Part shown: positions 1-7,227 of the stretch, in pieces
Position numbering within the stretch: position 1 is the stretch's first letter
Layout: each line of letters starts with the position of its first letter
Made by a program: the position numbers and the translations under genes
NCBI GenBank assembly: GCA_944390185.1
Contig: CALXPA010000034.1
Location: forward strand, 1-8,549
DNA length: 8,549 bases
DNA from: an uncultured Alphaproteobacteria bacterium
GTDB lineage: Bacteria; Pseudomonadota; Alphaproteobacteria; Rs-D84
Reading direction: 5' to 3'
Notes under the pieces: model-generated
What the model was told of the DNA's origin: nothing
The model's input: only the letters and a program-made list of their open reading frames with translations
The model's database searches: none

Positions 1-1019
1 AAAAAATCCTTTCGTGCAGGATGTCCCGCGACACTGTGGGACAAATGCGGTTGACAACGTACTGCAAACCCGGATGAATATTCTTTGACTTTGGTAAATG
101 CATTCCGAATTTCATTAAACACACCCTCGGCACGTGGCGTGTTCAGCAATATACAAGATGTTCCGCGATGATCATTCATCTCGTCAGGAACGCCCCAAAA
201 ATCCGCCATAGTAAAATCAGACACCCGTGGCATACGCGCAAACTTGCATCGATAGCAACTGTGTCGCAACGATATATTCGCAAAAAACGCCTGCATATAC
301 GAATCTGCATCATCACGATACGAACGCACACCCGCATCCGTAACGTTGGTAATAATATACCCGTTTCCCCATCCATCTTTCTTATCACGAAAATTTGTGT
401 TCAAGACCCGCTGGCCGGGGAATTCGCTGTGCAAATAATTATCAAACACCGCCTGGGACGGCACACCATGGCATACGACGTCTGCAACAACCAGGTTTTC
501 GTACGCCCTGGGCAAAAATTTTATCAAACCGGCACATTGACACGGCGTGCCTGTAAACAAGACCAAACGACCCGCGTCCAGAAAATTTTTTACTTGCGTG
601 TAAGAATCACCAATCTTGCTCTGTAAATATTTAGAACCTTTCAGTTTTTGCAGTTCGTCCATTGTCTGTGCTGCAATATGGCGCAGTTGCATATTTTCAT
701 CAAACGCGGCGCCATAGACAACACCACCACGATTAATAACATATGCCGCCAATACAGGAAAAAATGCCCCTGATGAACTGTCTTTTCTTAATTCGTCATT
801 GGCCATAACCGCAAAGCATTTTGGTGACGGATTATTTTTGAAATCAAACCCATTCATTGGACACGTCCGCTGGCACAGGCCACATTTAACACATTTAGAT
901 TCATCAATATGCGGATACAGGAATCCTTCATCATTTTGCATCATAACGATTGCATTAACCGGACACACATTTGCGCATACCGAACATCCGGTACAATCAA
1001 TGGTATCACAGATTTTCAC
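1..1019 (-). CDS. FrhB-like iron-sulfur protein (coenzyme F420 hydrogenase/dehydrogenase beta-subunit family), partial, 3' end outside window
   Basis: The frame is open from a GTG at 1019 to the left edge, about 339 residues with no stop seen. The N-terminus carries two [4Fe-4S] ferredoxin motifs: CTGCSVCANVCP (Cys 9, 12, 15, 19) and CVKCGLCQRTCP (Cys 43, 46, 49, 53). The FrhB-type core follows, with SSSGAFFPVLA, GGVVYGAAFD, a GTPCQCAGL motif near residue 160, DVVCHGVPS, and then CYRCKFARMPRVSDFTMADF and WG. Such proteins recur in polysaccharide clusters, often beside polysaccharide pyruvyltransferases. Their exact redox role there is not established, and F420 itself need not be involved. The GTG start overlaps the stop of the upstream gene as GTGA, and GGAGGT lies six bases before it. 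A later ATG start would lose the first cluster. Family assignment is firm; substrate is unknown. Confidence 0.88.
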   Translation of the reverse strand, partial: MKICDTIDCTGCSVCANVCPVNAIVMMQNDEGFLYPHIDESKCVKCGLCQRTCPMNGFDFKNNPSPKCFAVMANDELRKDSSSGAFFPVLAAYVINRGGVVYGAAFDENMQLRHIAAQTMDELQKLKGSKYLQSKIGDSYTQVKNFLDAGRLVLFTGTPCQCAGLIKFLPRAYENLVVADVVCHGVPSQAVFDNYLHSEFPGQRVLNTNFRDKKDGWGNGYIITNVTDAGVRSYRDDADSYMQAFFANISLRHSCYRCKFARMPRVSDFTMADFWGVPDEMNDHRGTSCILLNTPRAEGVFNEIRNAFTKVKEYSSGFAVRCQPHLSHSVAGHPARKDF

Positions 1020-1951
1020 AGTGCCACCTCCCACGTGTTATGAACGACCACCCGTCCACCAAAGCCCTCTTTTTGGGCAATCAGTCCCGTATTTAAAATT
1101 TTTCCACCATCCAACGTAGAACATCCAAAATCGAACCAGCGCCACCCATCGCGATACTGGTCCATTAACGTAGAAATTAAAAAATCCAATGCGCCGATAC
1201 AACGCGCTGTATCATCTGCCGCCAGGTATTGCGTATGCACAATATCTTTATAAACGAACAGTACACATCCTGCGATCATTTCCCCAGCGACAGTGGCGAC
1301 ATAACACTTTATATTCTGGGGGAATCGCGATGCCAACAACGCCAATTCATCACCACTATGCACCGCGCTGGTATTGTGATGTTGTTTCAATACGGCATTT
1401 TCCAGTTCGATAAATTTATGCCAATCTGACGTTTCTGTGATTTGCACACCTTCGCGTCGTGCACGAACAATTTGCGCGCGCCGTCCCTTTGGCATCTTTA
1501 ATTTTTTAGTTAAATCAATTGTACACGATGGCTCTATCTTTAATATTTTCGCATTATTTCTGAACAACGCGTACAGATCTTCTTGTCCGGGATAGTTGTA
1601 ATAGATATAAGGAATTGATTTATATATTATACGCCGAACACCATTGCTGCGATAATATTTTATCATGCCATCAAACACATCCAACATGGTGTGCATGTGC
1701 ATTTTTGTATTACTGATAACGCCACCGAATGTCAGCCCTGCATGTGACACCACTGTATCGCCATCTATATTGGCCGGCATCAATGCGATTATTTCACCAT
1801 CTTTTAAAAACAATAACGACGCATCACAAAATCTGTCTGCATGATATTCCATATATCCACGATTAAACATAAACATGGGCGTTCTGGAATTATCGACAAA
1901 ACCGTTCCATTCGTCGCGGTATTCTGGTGAATATTTAACGACATCTATCAT
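1016..1951 (-). CDS. GNAT / FemAB-like acyltransferase, probable amino-sugar N-acyltransferase
   Basis: A 311-residue protein with the look of the large GNAT proteins related to FemAB (Acetyltransf_6 type). The second half holds the recognisable part: MPKGRRAQIVRARREG (about 153-168), then the GNAT core with VATVAGEMIAGCVLFVYKD, then RWFDFGCSTLDGG, LNTGL and QKEGFGG near the C-terminus, the pattern these proteins share. I see no signal peptide or membrane helix. It starts 17 bases inside the 3' end of the ketoisomerase gene, with only a weak AAAAGG ribosome site, so it is probably coupled to it. Its place directly after FdtA, with FdtB nearby and no hexapeptide acetyltransferase in view, makes it the candidate for acylating dTDP-3-amino-3,6-dideoxyhexose. 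The acyl donor and exact substrate are inferred. It could instead act on another glycan amine. Confidence 0.78.
   Translation of the reverse strand: MIDVVKYSPEYRDEWNGFVDNSRTPMFMFNRGYMEYHADRFCDASLLFLKDGEIIALMPANIDGDTVVSHAGLTFGGVISNTKMHMHTMLDVFDGMIKYYRSNGVRRIIYKSIPYIYYNYPGQEDLYALFRNNAKILKIEPSCTIDLTKKLKMPKGRRAQIVRARREGVQITETSDWHKFIELENAVLKQHHNTSAVHSGDELALLASRFPQNIKCYVATVAGEMIAGCVLFVYKDIVHTQYLAADDTARCIGALDFLISTLMDQYRDGWRWFDFGCSTLDGGKILNTGLIAQKEGFGGRVVVHNTWEVAL
1026..1031 (-). promoter_or_regulatory. Shine-Dalgarno GGAGGT that fixes a GTG start
   Basis: On the minus strand GGAGGT sits six bases upstream of the GTG at 1019-1017, inside the last codons of the acyltransferase gene. Together with the GTGA stop/start overlap it supports GTG as the start of the FrhB-like gene and implies translational coupling. 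Confidence 0.75.
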
Positions 1952-2348
1952 TATTCAGCCTTTTGAATTCGTTATAATCGCGGACATAGTCACTTTCGTC
2001 ATAATAATCAGACGCCATAACCATCAGCACCGCCCCCGGCGAAAAATTGCGCATCTCGTGCCAGACCAGCCCATTTAACAACAGCCCTGTATTTGCATCA
2101 GACAATCTGATTGTTTCTGTACGATCGCCCCATTCACAATATATATCCACCGATCCAGATACACAGACCAACACCTGGGATAATTTATGGTGCGCATGGT
2201 GTCCCCGTGCAACGCCTGGTTTTGTTCCATATATCCAGTATACCCGCTTGATATCAAATGGGATTTGCTGGGCACCATTTGCGACACATAACTGTCCGCG
2301 TTCATCACCCAGTATGTCAAAATTCAAAATCTTTGGTGCATTTGTCAT
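1935..2348 (-). CDS. fdtA: dTDP-4-keto-6-deoxyglucose 3,4-ketoisomerase, FdtA type (WxcM-like cupin)
   Basis: A 137-residue single-domain cupin, the usual size for FdtA/QdtA. Diagnostic stretches are FDIKRVYWIYGT, then RGHHAHHKLSQVLVCVSGS (48-66) with the catalytic histidines of the RGxHAH motif, and VWHEMRNF followed by ASDYYDESDYVRDYNEF. The family moves the keto group of dTDP-4-keto-6-deoxyglucose from C4 to C3. From memory of published FdtA/QdtA mutagenesis, Arg at 17 with His at 97 gives the D-xylo (FdtA, Fuc3N) product, while Tyr17/Arg97 gives the QdtA (Qui3N) product. This protein has R17 and H97, so I predict the Fuc3N branch. A full AAGGAGGT (2353-2360) precedes the ATG. The start lies 32 bases inside the upstream glycosyltransferase gene and the 3' end overlaps the acyltransferase gene. 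Class is very sure, stereochemistry moderately so. Confidence 0.9.
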   Translation of the reverse strand: MTNAPKILNFDILGDERGQLCVANGAQQIPFDIKRVYWIYGTKPGVARGHHAHHKLSQVLVCVSGSVDIYCEWGDRTETIRLSDANTGLLLNGLVWHEMRNFSPGAVLMVMASDYYDESDYVRDYNEFKRLNNDRCR

Positions 2349-3858
2349 ACAAACCTCCTTGTCTATTGATTAAAGTAATCCCACATATACGAACGACTTG
2401 TTCACAACGATTGATTTGAATGTACAGAAACCATCTTGCCAGATTTGACCATATCTTTTTCTTTTTAAACGGCTGGGTCCATCGTGTCGTAGAATAAGAA
2501 TACTCGGTAATTTTTCGACCTGGGCGTCCTGGTTTAAAATCGTATACATGGTGATGGGACGGCAAACTTTTTATAATCTGTTCGCACCGCCGGCACCATT
2601 CATCGACGTCTGTTTCCAATACAAATCGCGACCATACATCATCAAACAGTTCTGCGGCATATTGTTTATCGTCCAGTATTTTGTGTGCCCGAACCAATAA
2701 ATCCGAATACGTATGACAGCATGCCCCAGATGTTATTAAAAAATCCGCCTGGACCACAGAATTCAACGTTAACACCGGTTTACCTGCCCTGACGGCGTCA
2801 ATGATTGCGGTTTCGCCGCCCACAGGTGTACTGTCTATGACCAAATCGGCCGCCCCCAGATACAACGGATATTCTGTTGCATAATCCAATCGTCCCACCA
2901 GCACCAGATTATTCGGATACTTTTTTCGCAGCCTGGGCCAAAATATACTGTCCGCGTTGGCCCCGGCGACATAAAAGACGATATCATTATCCGCGTCTAT
3001 TAAATCACTGATAATATCTGAAAAATCCGGATGCCCCAGCGGATCATATTTCGTTGCCTGACCGGACGAGAATATCATTTTCTGTTTTGGTGCAATGCCT
3101 AATTTTTTACGTGCCACATCTTTATTTATTTTCAGCACATTTGTGTTATCCGCCGGAATCCCCAGCACACTGGCGCGCGCCGCACCCCGCTGGGTCCGTG
3201 TCAGTTCATTACGGTTATTATTTAAATCTGCGACATAATCAGATATTGATACGCCAATCCAAAACGCATGGTCGGCATGATTAAAGAATATTACTGGCCG
3301 TTCAAATTCTGGGGTTCCGAATGCCACCAACGCGATTGGGTCGTTCATATGAATATGCAACACAATTAATTCATATTCAGACGCCATTTGCCGTAATCGT
3401 ATCGCGCTTTGTACGATTGTCTCGTTTTTATCCAAGACAAACAAATCGCCACCAGATTTTTGCATAACATCCCGTAATTGTGGCGGAATTTTCTCTGTTT
3501 GGCGCAGCAAGACACATGAATGCTGATATTTCACCATCTGTTGCGCCCAACGTTCGACGCATCGTGTATGTCCACCACTGGTATACGCTTCGGTCATAAC
3601 GTGCAGCGTTGTCCCTGGCGTATAATTTTTCTGTTGTGGCACATGTATTGTTTGTGCCAAATCTGTAAACGCCCGTTCCAATACATCTGATGCAAAGACA
3701 TCCGTCGTATGCGACACGGCAAAATCAGCCGCCTTTTTGGCCCGCGCACACCGCACAGATAAATCACGTGCGCGCCCGACTGCGCGTTCCATTGCCCGAA
3801 AACGACGCTGATTCCGTTTAATCCGATGTATAAAATATATCTCTTTAATTGAACGCAT
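2317..3858 (-). CDS. GT-B-fold glycosyltransferase of unclear family
   Basis: 513 residues. The first 80 or so are basic and helical without a recognised domain. The N-terminal GT-B half begins near residue 82 with LHVMTEAYTSGGHTRCVERW (85-104), a glycine turn typical of nucleotide-sugar transferases. FNHADHAFWIGVSISDYVAD lies around 192-211. The C-terminal half starts at MIFSSGQATK (261-270) and carries DSTPVGGETAIIDAVRAGKP (342-361), resembling the donor-binding segment of O-GlcNAc-transferase-like and GT4-like enzymes. The last 50 residues are basic and hydrophobic (KKKKIWSNLARWFLYI, then RICGITLINRQ), which suggests membrane association without a clear transmembrane helix. The ATG is supported by AGAGGT five bases upstream and overlaps the aminotransferase gene by 14 bases. 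The final codons coincide with the ribosome site and start of fdtA. Donor, acceptor and linkage cannot be told. Confidence 0.75.
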   Translation of the reverse strand: MRSIKEIYFIHRIKRNQRRFRAMERAVGRARDLSVRCARAKKAADFAVSHTTDVFASDVLERAFTDLAQTIHVPQQKNYTPGTTLHVMTEAYTSGGHTRCVERWAQQMVKYQHSCVLLRQTEKIPPQLRDVMQKSGGDLFVLDKNETIVQSAIRLRQMASEYELIVLHIHMNDPIALVAFGTPEFERPVIFFNHADHAFWIGVSISDYVADLNNNRNELTRTQRGAARASVLGIPADNTNVLKINKDVARKKLGIAPKQKMIFSSGQATKYDPLGHPDFSDIISDLIDADNDIVFYVAGANADSIFWPRLRKKYPNNLVLVGRLDYATEYPLYLGAADLVIDSTPVGGETAIIDAVRAGKPVLTLNSVVQADFLITSGACCHTYSDLLVRAHKILDDKQYAAELFDDVWSRFVLETDVDEWCRRCEQIIKSLPSHHHVYDFKPGRPGRKITEYSYSTTRWTQPFKKKKIWSNLARWFLYIQINRCEQVVRICGITLINRQGGLYDKCTKDFEF

Positions 3859-4939
3859 TTACGACCTCTGCGACTGTTTGAACATCTTGATGTGTCATAA
3901 CAGGCGACACAGGCAAAGATATGATTGTTTCGTGAATTTTTTCTGTAATTGGATACTGACAATTATTCCATTCTGCATAGGCCGGCTGTTTATGTGGCGG
4001 TATGGGATAGTGAATAATCGTCTGAATATCATTATCGGCCAAATATGCCCCCAGACGGTCACGGTCATCTGTACGCACAGGGAACACATGCCAAACATTT
4101 GAATATTCGTCTGCGCCATTCATCGTCGGCAACACAATTTTTGGATTTTTTATATGGTCCAGATAATACTGGGCGATTTGACGCCGCCGTTGATTATCTG
4201 CATCCAGATACGCCAACTTTACATCCAACACCGCGGCATGTATTTCATCCAGTCGACTGTTTTTACCACGATATAAAAAGTGGTATTTTTTATCTGATCC
4301 ATAGTTTGCCAGTGCTTTGACCTTGTTATATATATTTTCATCATTTGTCGTTATTGCCCCGGCATCACCCAACGCCCCCAAATTTTTCCCTGGATAAAAC
4401 GAAAACGCGGCCGCATCACCTAAATTCCCGGTGCGCCGCCCGTTATACATTGCCCCATGCGCCTGGGCACAATCTTCGAACACGCGCAGGTCATATTTTT
4501 TCGCCAGTTCCCATATTTTATCCATTTGTACCGCGCGTCCATACAGATGCACAACCATTATCGCCCGTGTACGTGGGGTAATTTTTTCTTCGATTTTTTC
4601 TGGGTCGATATTCAACGTGCTTATATCAGGTTCAACCAATACCGGCCGCAACCCATTTTCAGAAATTGCCAATATTGTTGCGATATACGTATTTGCCGGA
4701 ACGATGATTTCATCACCAGGATTAAAATCATATGCACGAATCATCAGCGTCAACGCGTCCAGCCCATTTGCCACCCCCAGACAAAATCTGGTTCCAATAT
4801 ATTTTGCAAAGTTCCGGGTAAAAATCTGGTTTTCTTGGCCCAACAGATACCATCCGCGATCCAAGACCCCGGCCAAACGCGAATCTATTTCATCGCGAAA
4901 GCGGTTGTTTATTTTTTCTAAATCCAGAAATTTTATCAT
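3845..4939 (-). CDS. fdtB: PLP-dependent sugar aminotransferase, DegT/DnrJ/EryC1/StrS family, FdtB type
   Basis: 364 residues, full length for the family. It opens with MIKFLDLEKIN and shows all landmarks: GVANGLDAL (55-63), GDEIIVPANTYIAT (75-88), the PLP-contacting FEDCAQAHGA (154-163, Asp156 and Gln159) and SFYPGKNLGALGDAG (180-194) with the Schiff-base lysine at 185. The C-terminal part has the NYGSDKKYHF and RLDEIHAAVLDVKLAYL segments. These enzymes transfer an amino group, usually from glutamate, to a keto sugar nucleotide. Paired with FdtA two genes downstream, the expected reaction is amination at C3, giving dTDP-3-amino-3,6-dideoxyhexose. AGAGGT precedes the ATG, 15 bases after the stop of the GT4-like gene. 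The family is certain. The specific FdtB role depends on context, and QdtB or another 3-aminotransferase is the alternative. Confidence 0.88.
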   Translation of the reverse strand: MIKFLDLEKINNRFRDEIDSRLAGVLDRGWYLLGQENQIFTRNFAKYIGTRFCLGVANGLDALTLMIRAYDFNPGDEIIVPANTYIATILAISENGLRPVLVEPDISTLNIDPEKIEEKITPRTRAIMVVHLYGRAVQMDKIWELAKKYDLRVFEDCAQAHGAMYNGRRTGNLGDAAAFSFYPGKNLGALGDAGAITTNDENIYNKVKALANYGSDKKYHFLYRGKNSRLDEIHAAVLDVKLAYLDADNQRRRQIAQYYLDHIKNPKIVLPTMNGADEYSNVWHVFPVRTDDRDRLGAYLADNDIQTIIHYPIPPHKQPAYAEWNNCQYPITEKIHETIISLPVSPVMTHQDVQTVAEVVNAFN

Positions 4940-4954
4940 TATTTAACCTCTCTT

Positions 4955-6163
4955 TTAACATGTGTGTGGGGTGCGCTTTATCTGATGAACAAAGTTCAAT
5001 ATTTCTGTTAACGCAACATTTGCGTCTATCTGGCTGATAACCATGCCTGATTCATATTTTGCGACCCGCTGGGCCGGCGCACCGATATCAAAACACACCA
5101 CAGGCAACCCCATATCAATACACTCGGACGTTGTAAAAGAAAACGTTTCTGGCACCACAGACGCAATAAACACAACGTCTATTTGGTGCATCTGGACCAG
5201 GTCTGGTAACGCGGCATGCACATATGGACCCGTGCACACGAATTTTTCGCTTTGCGGCATATCACCATAAAAAGTGCCAATATTCACTATGCGTACATCA
5301 TCGGGCAAGACATCCAACATTTGACATACAATTTCTTTGCCCTTGACAGACGTCAGATTACCAACCACCCCAATATTTATGCCATTATGTTTTTTAATTT
5401 TGACGGAACGCATTTTCGGCACATTATGCGGAACCAACCTGACTTTTGATTCCAACGATGGATACACAGACAAGAATATTTTCTTGCTGCTGTCCGAAAA
5501 AACAACAATATCAGTTACCACATTTTCTAAAACCGGCAACCACTGTGCACGCCACTGCAGTATATTAGATTGACATTTTGTGCACACCACAGCGTCATGT
5601 TTAACACACGATACTAAATTCGGCTGTAACAAATGAACTGTTGGACACAAACAATAATAATCATGCAGCATAAATTCAACCCCCAGTCCCGGGGACGCAT
5701 TCTTTTCACGCGTAACAAATCCAATGACATCCATAATGGATTTATAGCCAACTAAATTATTTATAACGATACGGCTAAACAAACCGTGCCACGAACGGAA
5801 CCTGAATTTTTTAACAACACACACCGCCCCGTCACGAACACGGGAAAAGAAATATGCACCACAATCTGGGTTATATTTACATATAACAACATCAAATTTT
5901 TTTGACAGTTCATCAATCTTTCCATCCGAATATACTGCGACCCCGCCACCCCAACAATGGTCAAAATATAACAATGACCGTCCCCCAGAACCAATATTCT
6001 GCTTGAACGATCTGACAGATACGCGCCTGTATTTCCAGCCGAAAAAAATCTTCAGAACATGCAAAACCACGACGCACTTGCACCACCCAGTATCAATAAC
6101 TTTGAATACCGTTTTCCCAAACAGCTTGTACCTGACTACATTCGGTTGCCCACCGGACTGCAT
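4955..6163 (-). CDS. GT4-like glycosyltransferase, cysteine-rich
   Basis: 402 residues. The N-terminus (11-47) has a basic-hydrophobic RYKLFGKTVFKV repeat-like segment also met at the end of the preceding GT2 protein. MLHDYYCLCPTVHLL (165-179), Cys186 and CTKC (194-197) match a cysteine pattern found in some rhamnosyl- and capsule-type glycosyltransferases. The donor domain starts at NIGVVGNLTSVKGK (263-276) and includes PETFSFTTSE (338-347), an E-x7-E pair (Glu339, Glu347) typical of retaining GT4 enzymes, then MGLPVVCFDIGAP. About 16 of 402 residues are cysteine and valine is unusually common, so composition differs from the neighbours and may mark a separate origin. The ATG lies six bases after the GT2 stop with GGAG in front. 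Donor and linkage are unknown. Confidence 0.82.
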   Translation of the reverse strand: MQSGGQPNVVRYKLFGKTVFKVIDTGWCKCVVVLHVLKIFFGWKYRRVSVRSFKQNIGSGGRSLLYFDHCWGGGVAVYSDGKIDELSKKFDVVICKYNPDCGAYFFSRVRDGAVCVVKKFRFRSWHGLFSRIVINNLVGYKSIMDVIGFVTREKNASPGLGVEFMLHDYYCLCPTVHLLQPNLVSCVKHDAVVCTKCQSNILQWRAQWLPVLENVVTDIVVFSDSSKKIFLSVYPSLESKVRLVPHNVPKMRSVKIKKHNGINIGVVGNLTSVKGKEIVCQMLDVLPDDVRIVNIGTFYGDMPQSEKFVCTGPYVHAALPDLVQMHQIDVVFIASVVPETFSFTTSECIDMGLPVVCFDIGAPAQRVAKYESGMVISQIDANVALTEILNFVHQIKRTPHTC

Positions 6164-6169
6164 GGTCTT

Positions 6170-7024
6170 TTATCTCCATTTAATCTTGAACAGTGGAATA
6201 AACTCAAATAAATACAGCGTATTGTGCTTTAATTTCACAATCGGAATAAAACCGAACAGCCGCAACCGAAACCGTGTTTCAACCCCATAGCGTTGCTTGT
6301 AATCTGCCCAAAACGCGGGATATTTATTTATCAGTTGCACATGTATGCTTCGCCACGCCGCCAGCATTTTACCTTTTAACCGTTCTGATGTATTCTCGCC
6401 AAACCACCGATACTTAACCAACACCTGTTGAATATTGTAAAAGTGCGTAACATCCATCAATCGGGCCCACAATCTGTAATCTTCTGCGGGGGTGTAAACC
6501 TCTTCGTATTCAATTCCATTATCCACCAATACCGACCGACGTATCATAGATGCCGTATGTGCGACACAACAGTTTTGAATTGTATGCACCTTGATATCAA
6601 AATCACTTTCTGGATTCTTTACTATGCCGTTATTCTTGCCAAAACACTGCAACCACCCTGACACGACACCAACATCCGGATGCGCATCCAGATACGCGAC
6701 CTCTTTGGCCAGTCGTTCTGGCACAGATATATCATCATGATCGAATATCGCCAAATATTCCCCACGCGCCATTTTCAACAGCGTATTACGTGACGGTGTT
6801 ATACCCATATTTTTGCTGTTTTTAGAATATTTAATACGCTTGTCATGTTTGGCATATTCTTTGACTATTTTTTCTATTTCCGTATTATCTGGGGAATCGT
6901 TTAGAATCAAGAATTCAAAATCCGTAAACGTCTGGGACAATATCGATTCTATCATCTCGCGCAGGTGCTGTGGATTTGTATTATAAATTGGCGTTAAAAC
7001 AGATACTCGTGGTGCTGCACGCAT
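6170..7024 (-). CDS. GT2 family glycosyltransferase, first gene of the glycan operon
   Basis: 284 residues, a GT-A inverting transferase. VSVLTPIYNT opens the fold (7-16). QTFTDFEFLILNDSPDNT (31-48) binds the nucleotide with Asp43. MGITPSRNTLLKMARGEY leads to the metal-binding DHDD at 95-98. TPAEDYRLWARL (178-189) holds the acidic ED pair expected for the catalytic base. After residue 250 a basic-hydrophobic tail follows (RLRLFGFIPIVKLK, then FEFIPLFKIKWR), probably a membrane-contact or partner-contact element. The start ATG has AGAGGA six bases upstream. It is the first gene downstream of the promoter at 7255-7283, so its product and everything after it should depend on that promoter. The acceptor is unknown; a role in adding a sugar to a lipid-linked repeat unit is likely but inferred. 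Confidence 0.88.
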   Translation of the reverse strand: MRAAPRVSVLTPIYNTNPQHLREMIESILSQTFTDFEFLILNDSPDNTEIEKIVKEYAKHDKRIKYSKNSKNMGITPSRNTLLKMARGEYLAIFDHDDISVPERLAKEVAYLDAHPDVGVVSGWLQCFGKNNGIVKNPESDFDIKVHTIQNCCVAHTASMIRRSVLVDNGIEYEEVYTPAEDYRLWARLMDVTHFYNIQQVLVKYRWFGENTSERLKGKMLAAWRSIHVQLINKYPAFWADYKQRYGVETRFRLRLFGFIPIVKLKHNTLYLFEFIPLFKIKWR

Positions 7025-7051
7025 TTTTCATCCTCTTCAACAGAAAACAGC

Positions 7052-7114
7052 GGCGGAGCTCAAACCGACGCAGGATTCGCGCCCTTGGTGACATTGCTGT
7101 TACACCACTCCGCC
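7052..7114 (-). repeat. 7-bp leader stem GGCGGAG/CTCCGCC enclosing a GNRA-type hairpin
   Basis: The arms are 7108-7114 and 7052-7058 and pair perfectly in the transcript. The inner hairpin at 7086-7107 abuts the first arm. The sequence resembles a tRNA acceptor stem plus D-arm at first sight but has no anticodon arm, so I call it only a structured leader element. Confidence 0.45.
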
Positions 7115-7121
7115 ATATGGA

Positions 7122-7180
7122 TGCCGCCATATTTTCATGATAGGGACTTAGAAACACCATCATTGGATATTATGGCGGCA
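7122..7180. repeat. 10-bp inverted repeat TGCCGCCATA / TATGGCGGCA in the leader
   Basis: Perfect arms at 7122-7131 and 7171-7180 are separated by 39 bases. A further partial copy of the motif (8 bp) occurs at 7110-7117, giving alternative pairings. It lies between the promoter and the first operon gene, outside the putative invertible segment. Confidence 0.5.
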
Positions 7181-7212
7181 CAACCTGTCACAGCCACAAC
7201 GCCACCGAACAA

Positions 7213-7227
7213 AAAATAACGATGGTT
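7213..7227 (+). repeat. Left arm of 15-bp perfect inverted repeat, putative invertase recombination site
   Basis: AAAATAACGATGGTT, the exact reverse complement of 7327-7341. The inner AACGATGGTT is itself nearly dyad-symmetric (8 of 10 positions) about a central AT, as expected for a serine recombinase crossover site. It lies between the promoter and the glycan operon leader. Confidence 0.7.

Noticed and set aside
168..626. Plus-strand open frame of 152 codons
   Set aside because: It lies antisense to the FrhB-like gene, whose minus-strand frame shows clear conserved motifs throughout this stretch.
4431..4946. Overlapping plus-strand open frames of 171 and 154 codons
   Set aside because: They are shadows of the aminotransferase gene; low-complexity composition, no recognisable motif and no ribosome site.
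5454..5461. A third copy of the recombination core (AACGATGG)
   Set aside because: Only 8 of the 15 repeat bases match, inside a coding region and with no inverted partner nearby; expected by chance.
7052..7114. tRNA-like sequence on the minus strand (GGCGGAG...GGTGTAACAGC...CTCCGCC)
   Set aside because: Acceptor-like stem and a D-arm-like stretch are present, but the element is only 63 nt, has no anticodon arm, and the 17 bases before the 3' stem do not form a T-arm.
7108..7121. ops/JUMPstart-like element (GGCGGAGTGGTG against GGCGGTAGCGTG) in the leader
   Set aside because: It needs an indel and further mismatches to fit, and the rest of JUMPstart is absent. Not enough to call RfaH control.
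6981..7163. 60-codon minus-strand frame in the leader, a possible leader peptide
   Set aside because: No Shine-Dalgarno before its ATG, an arginine-rich composition typical of noncoding frames, and it runs into the GT2 gene out of frame.
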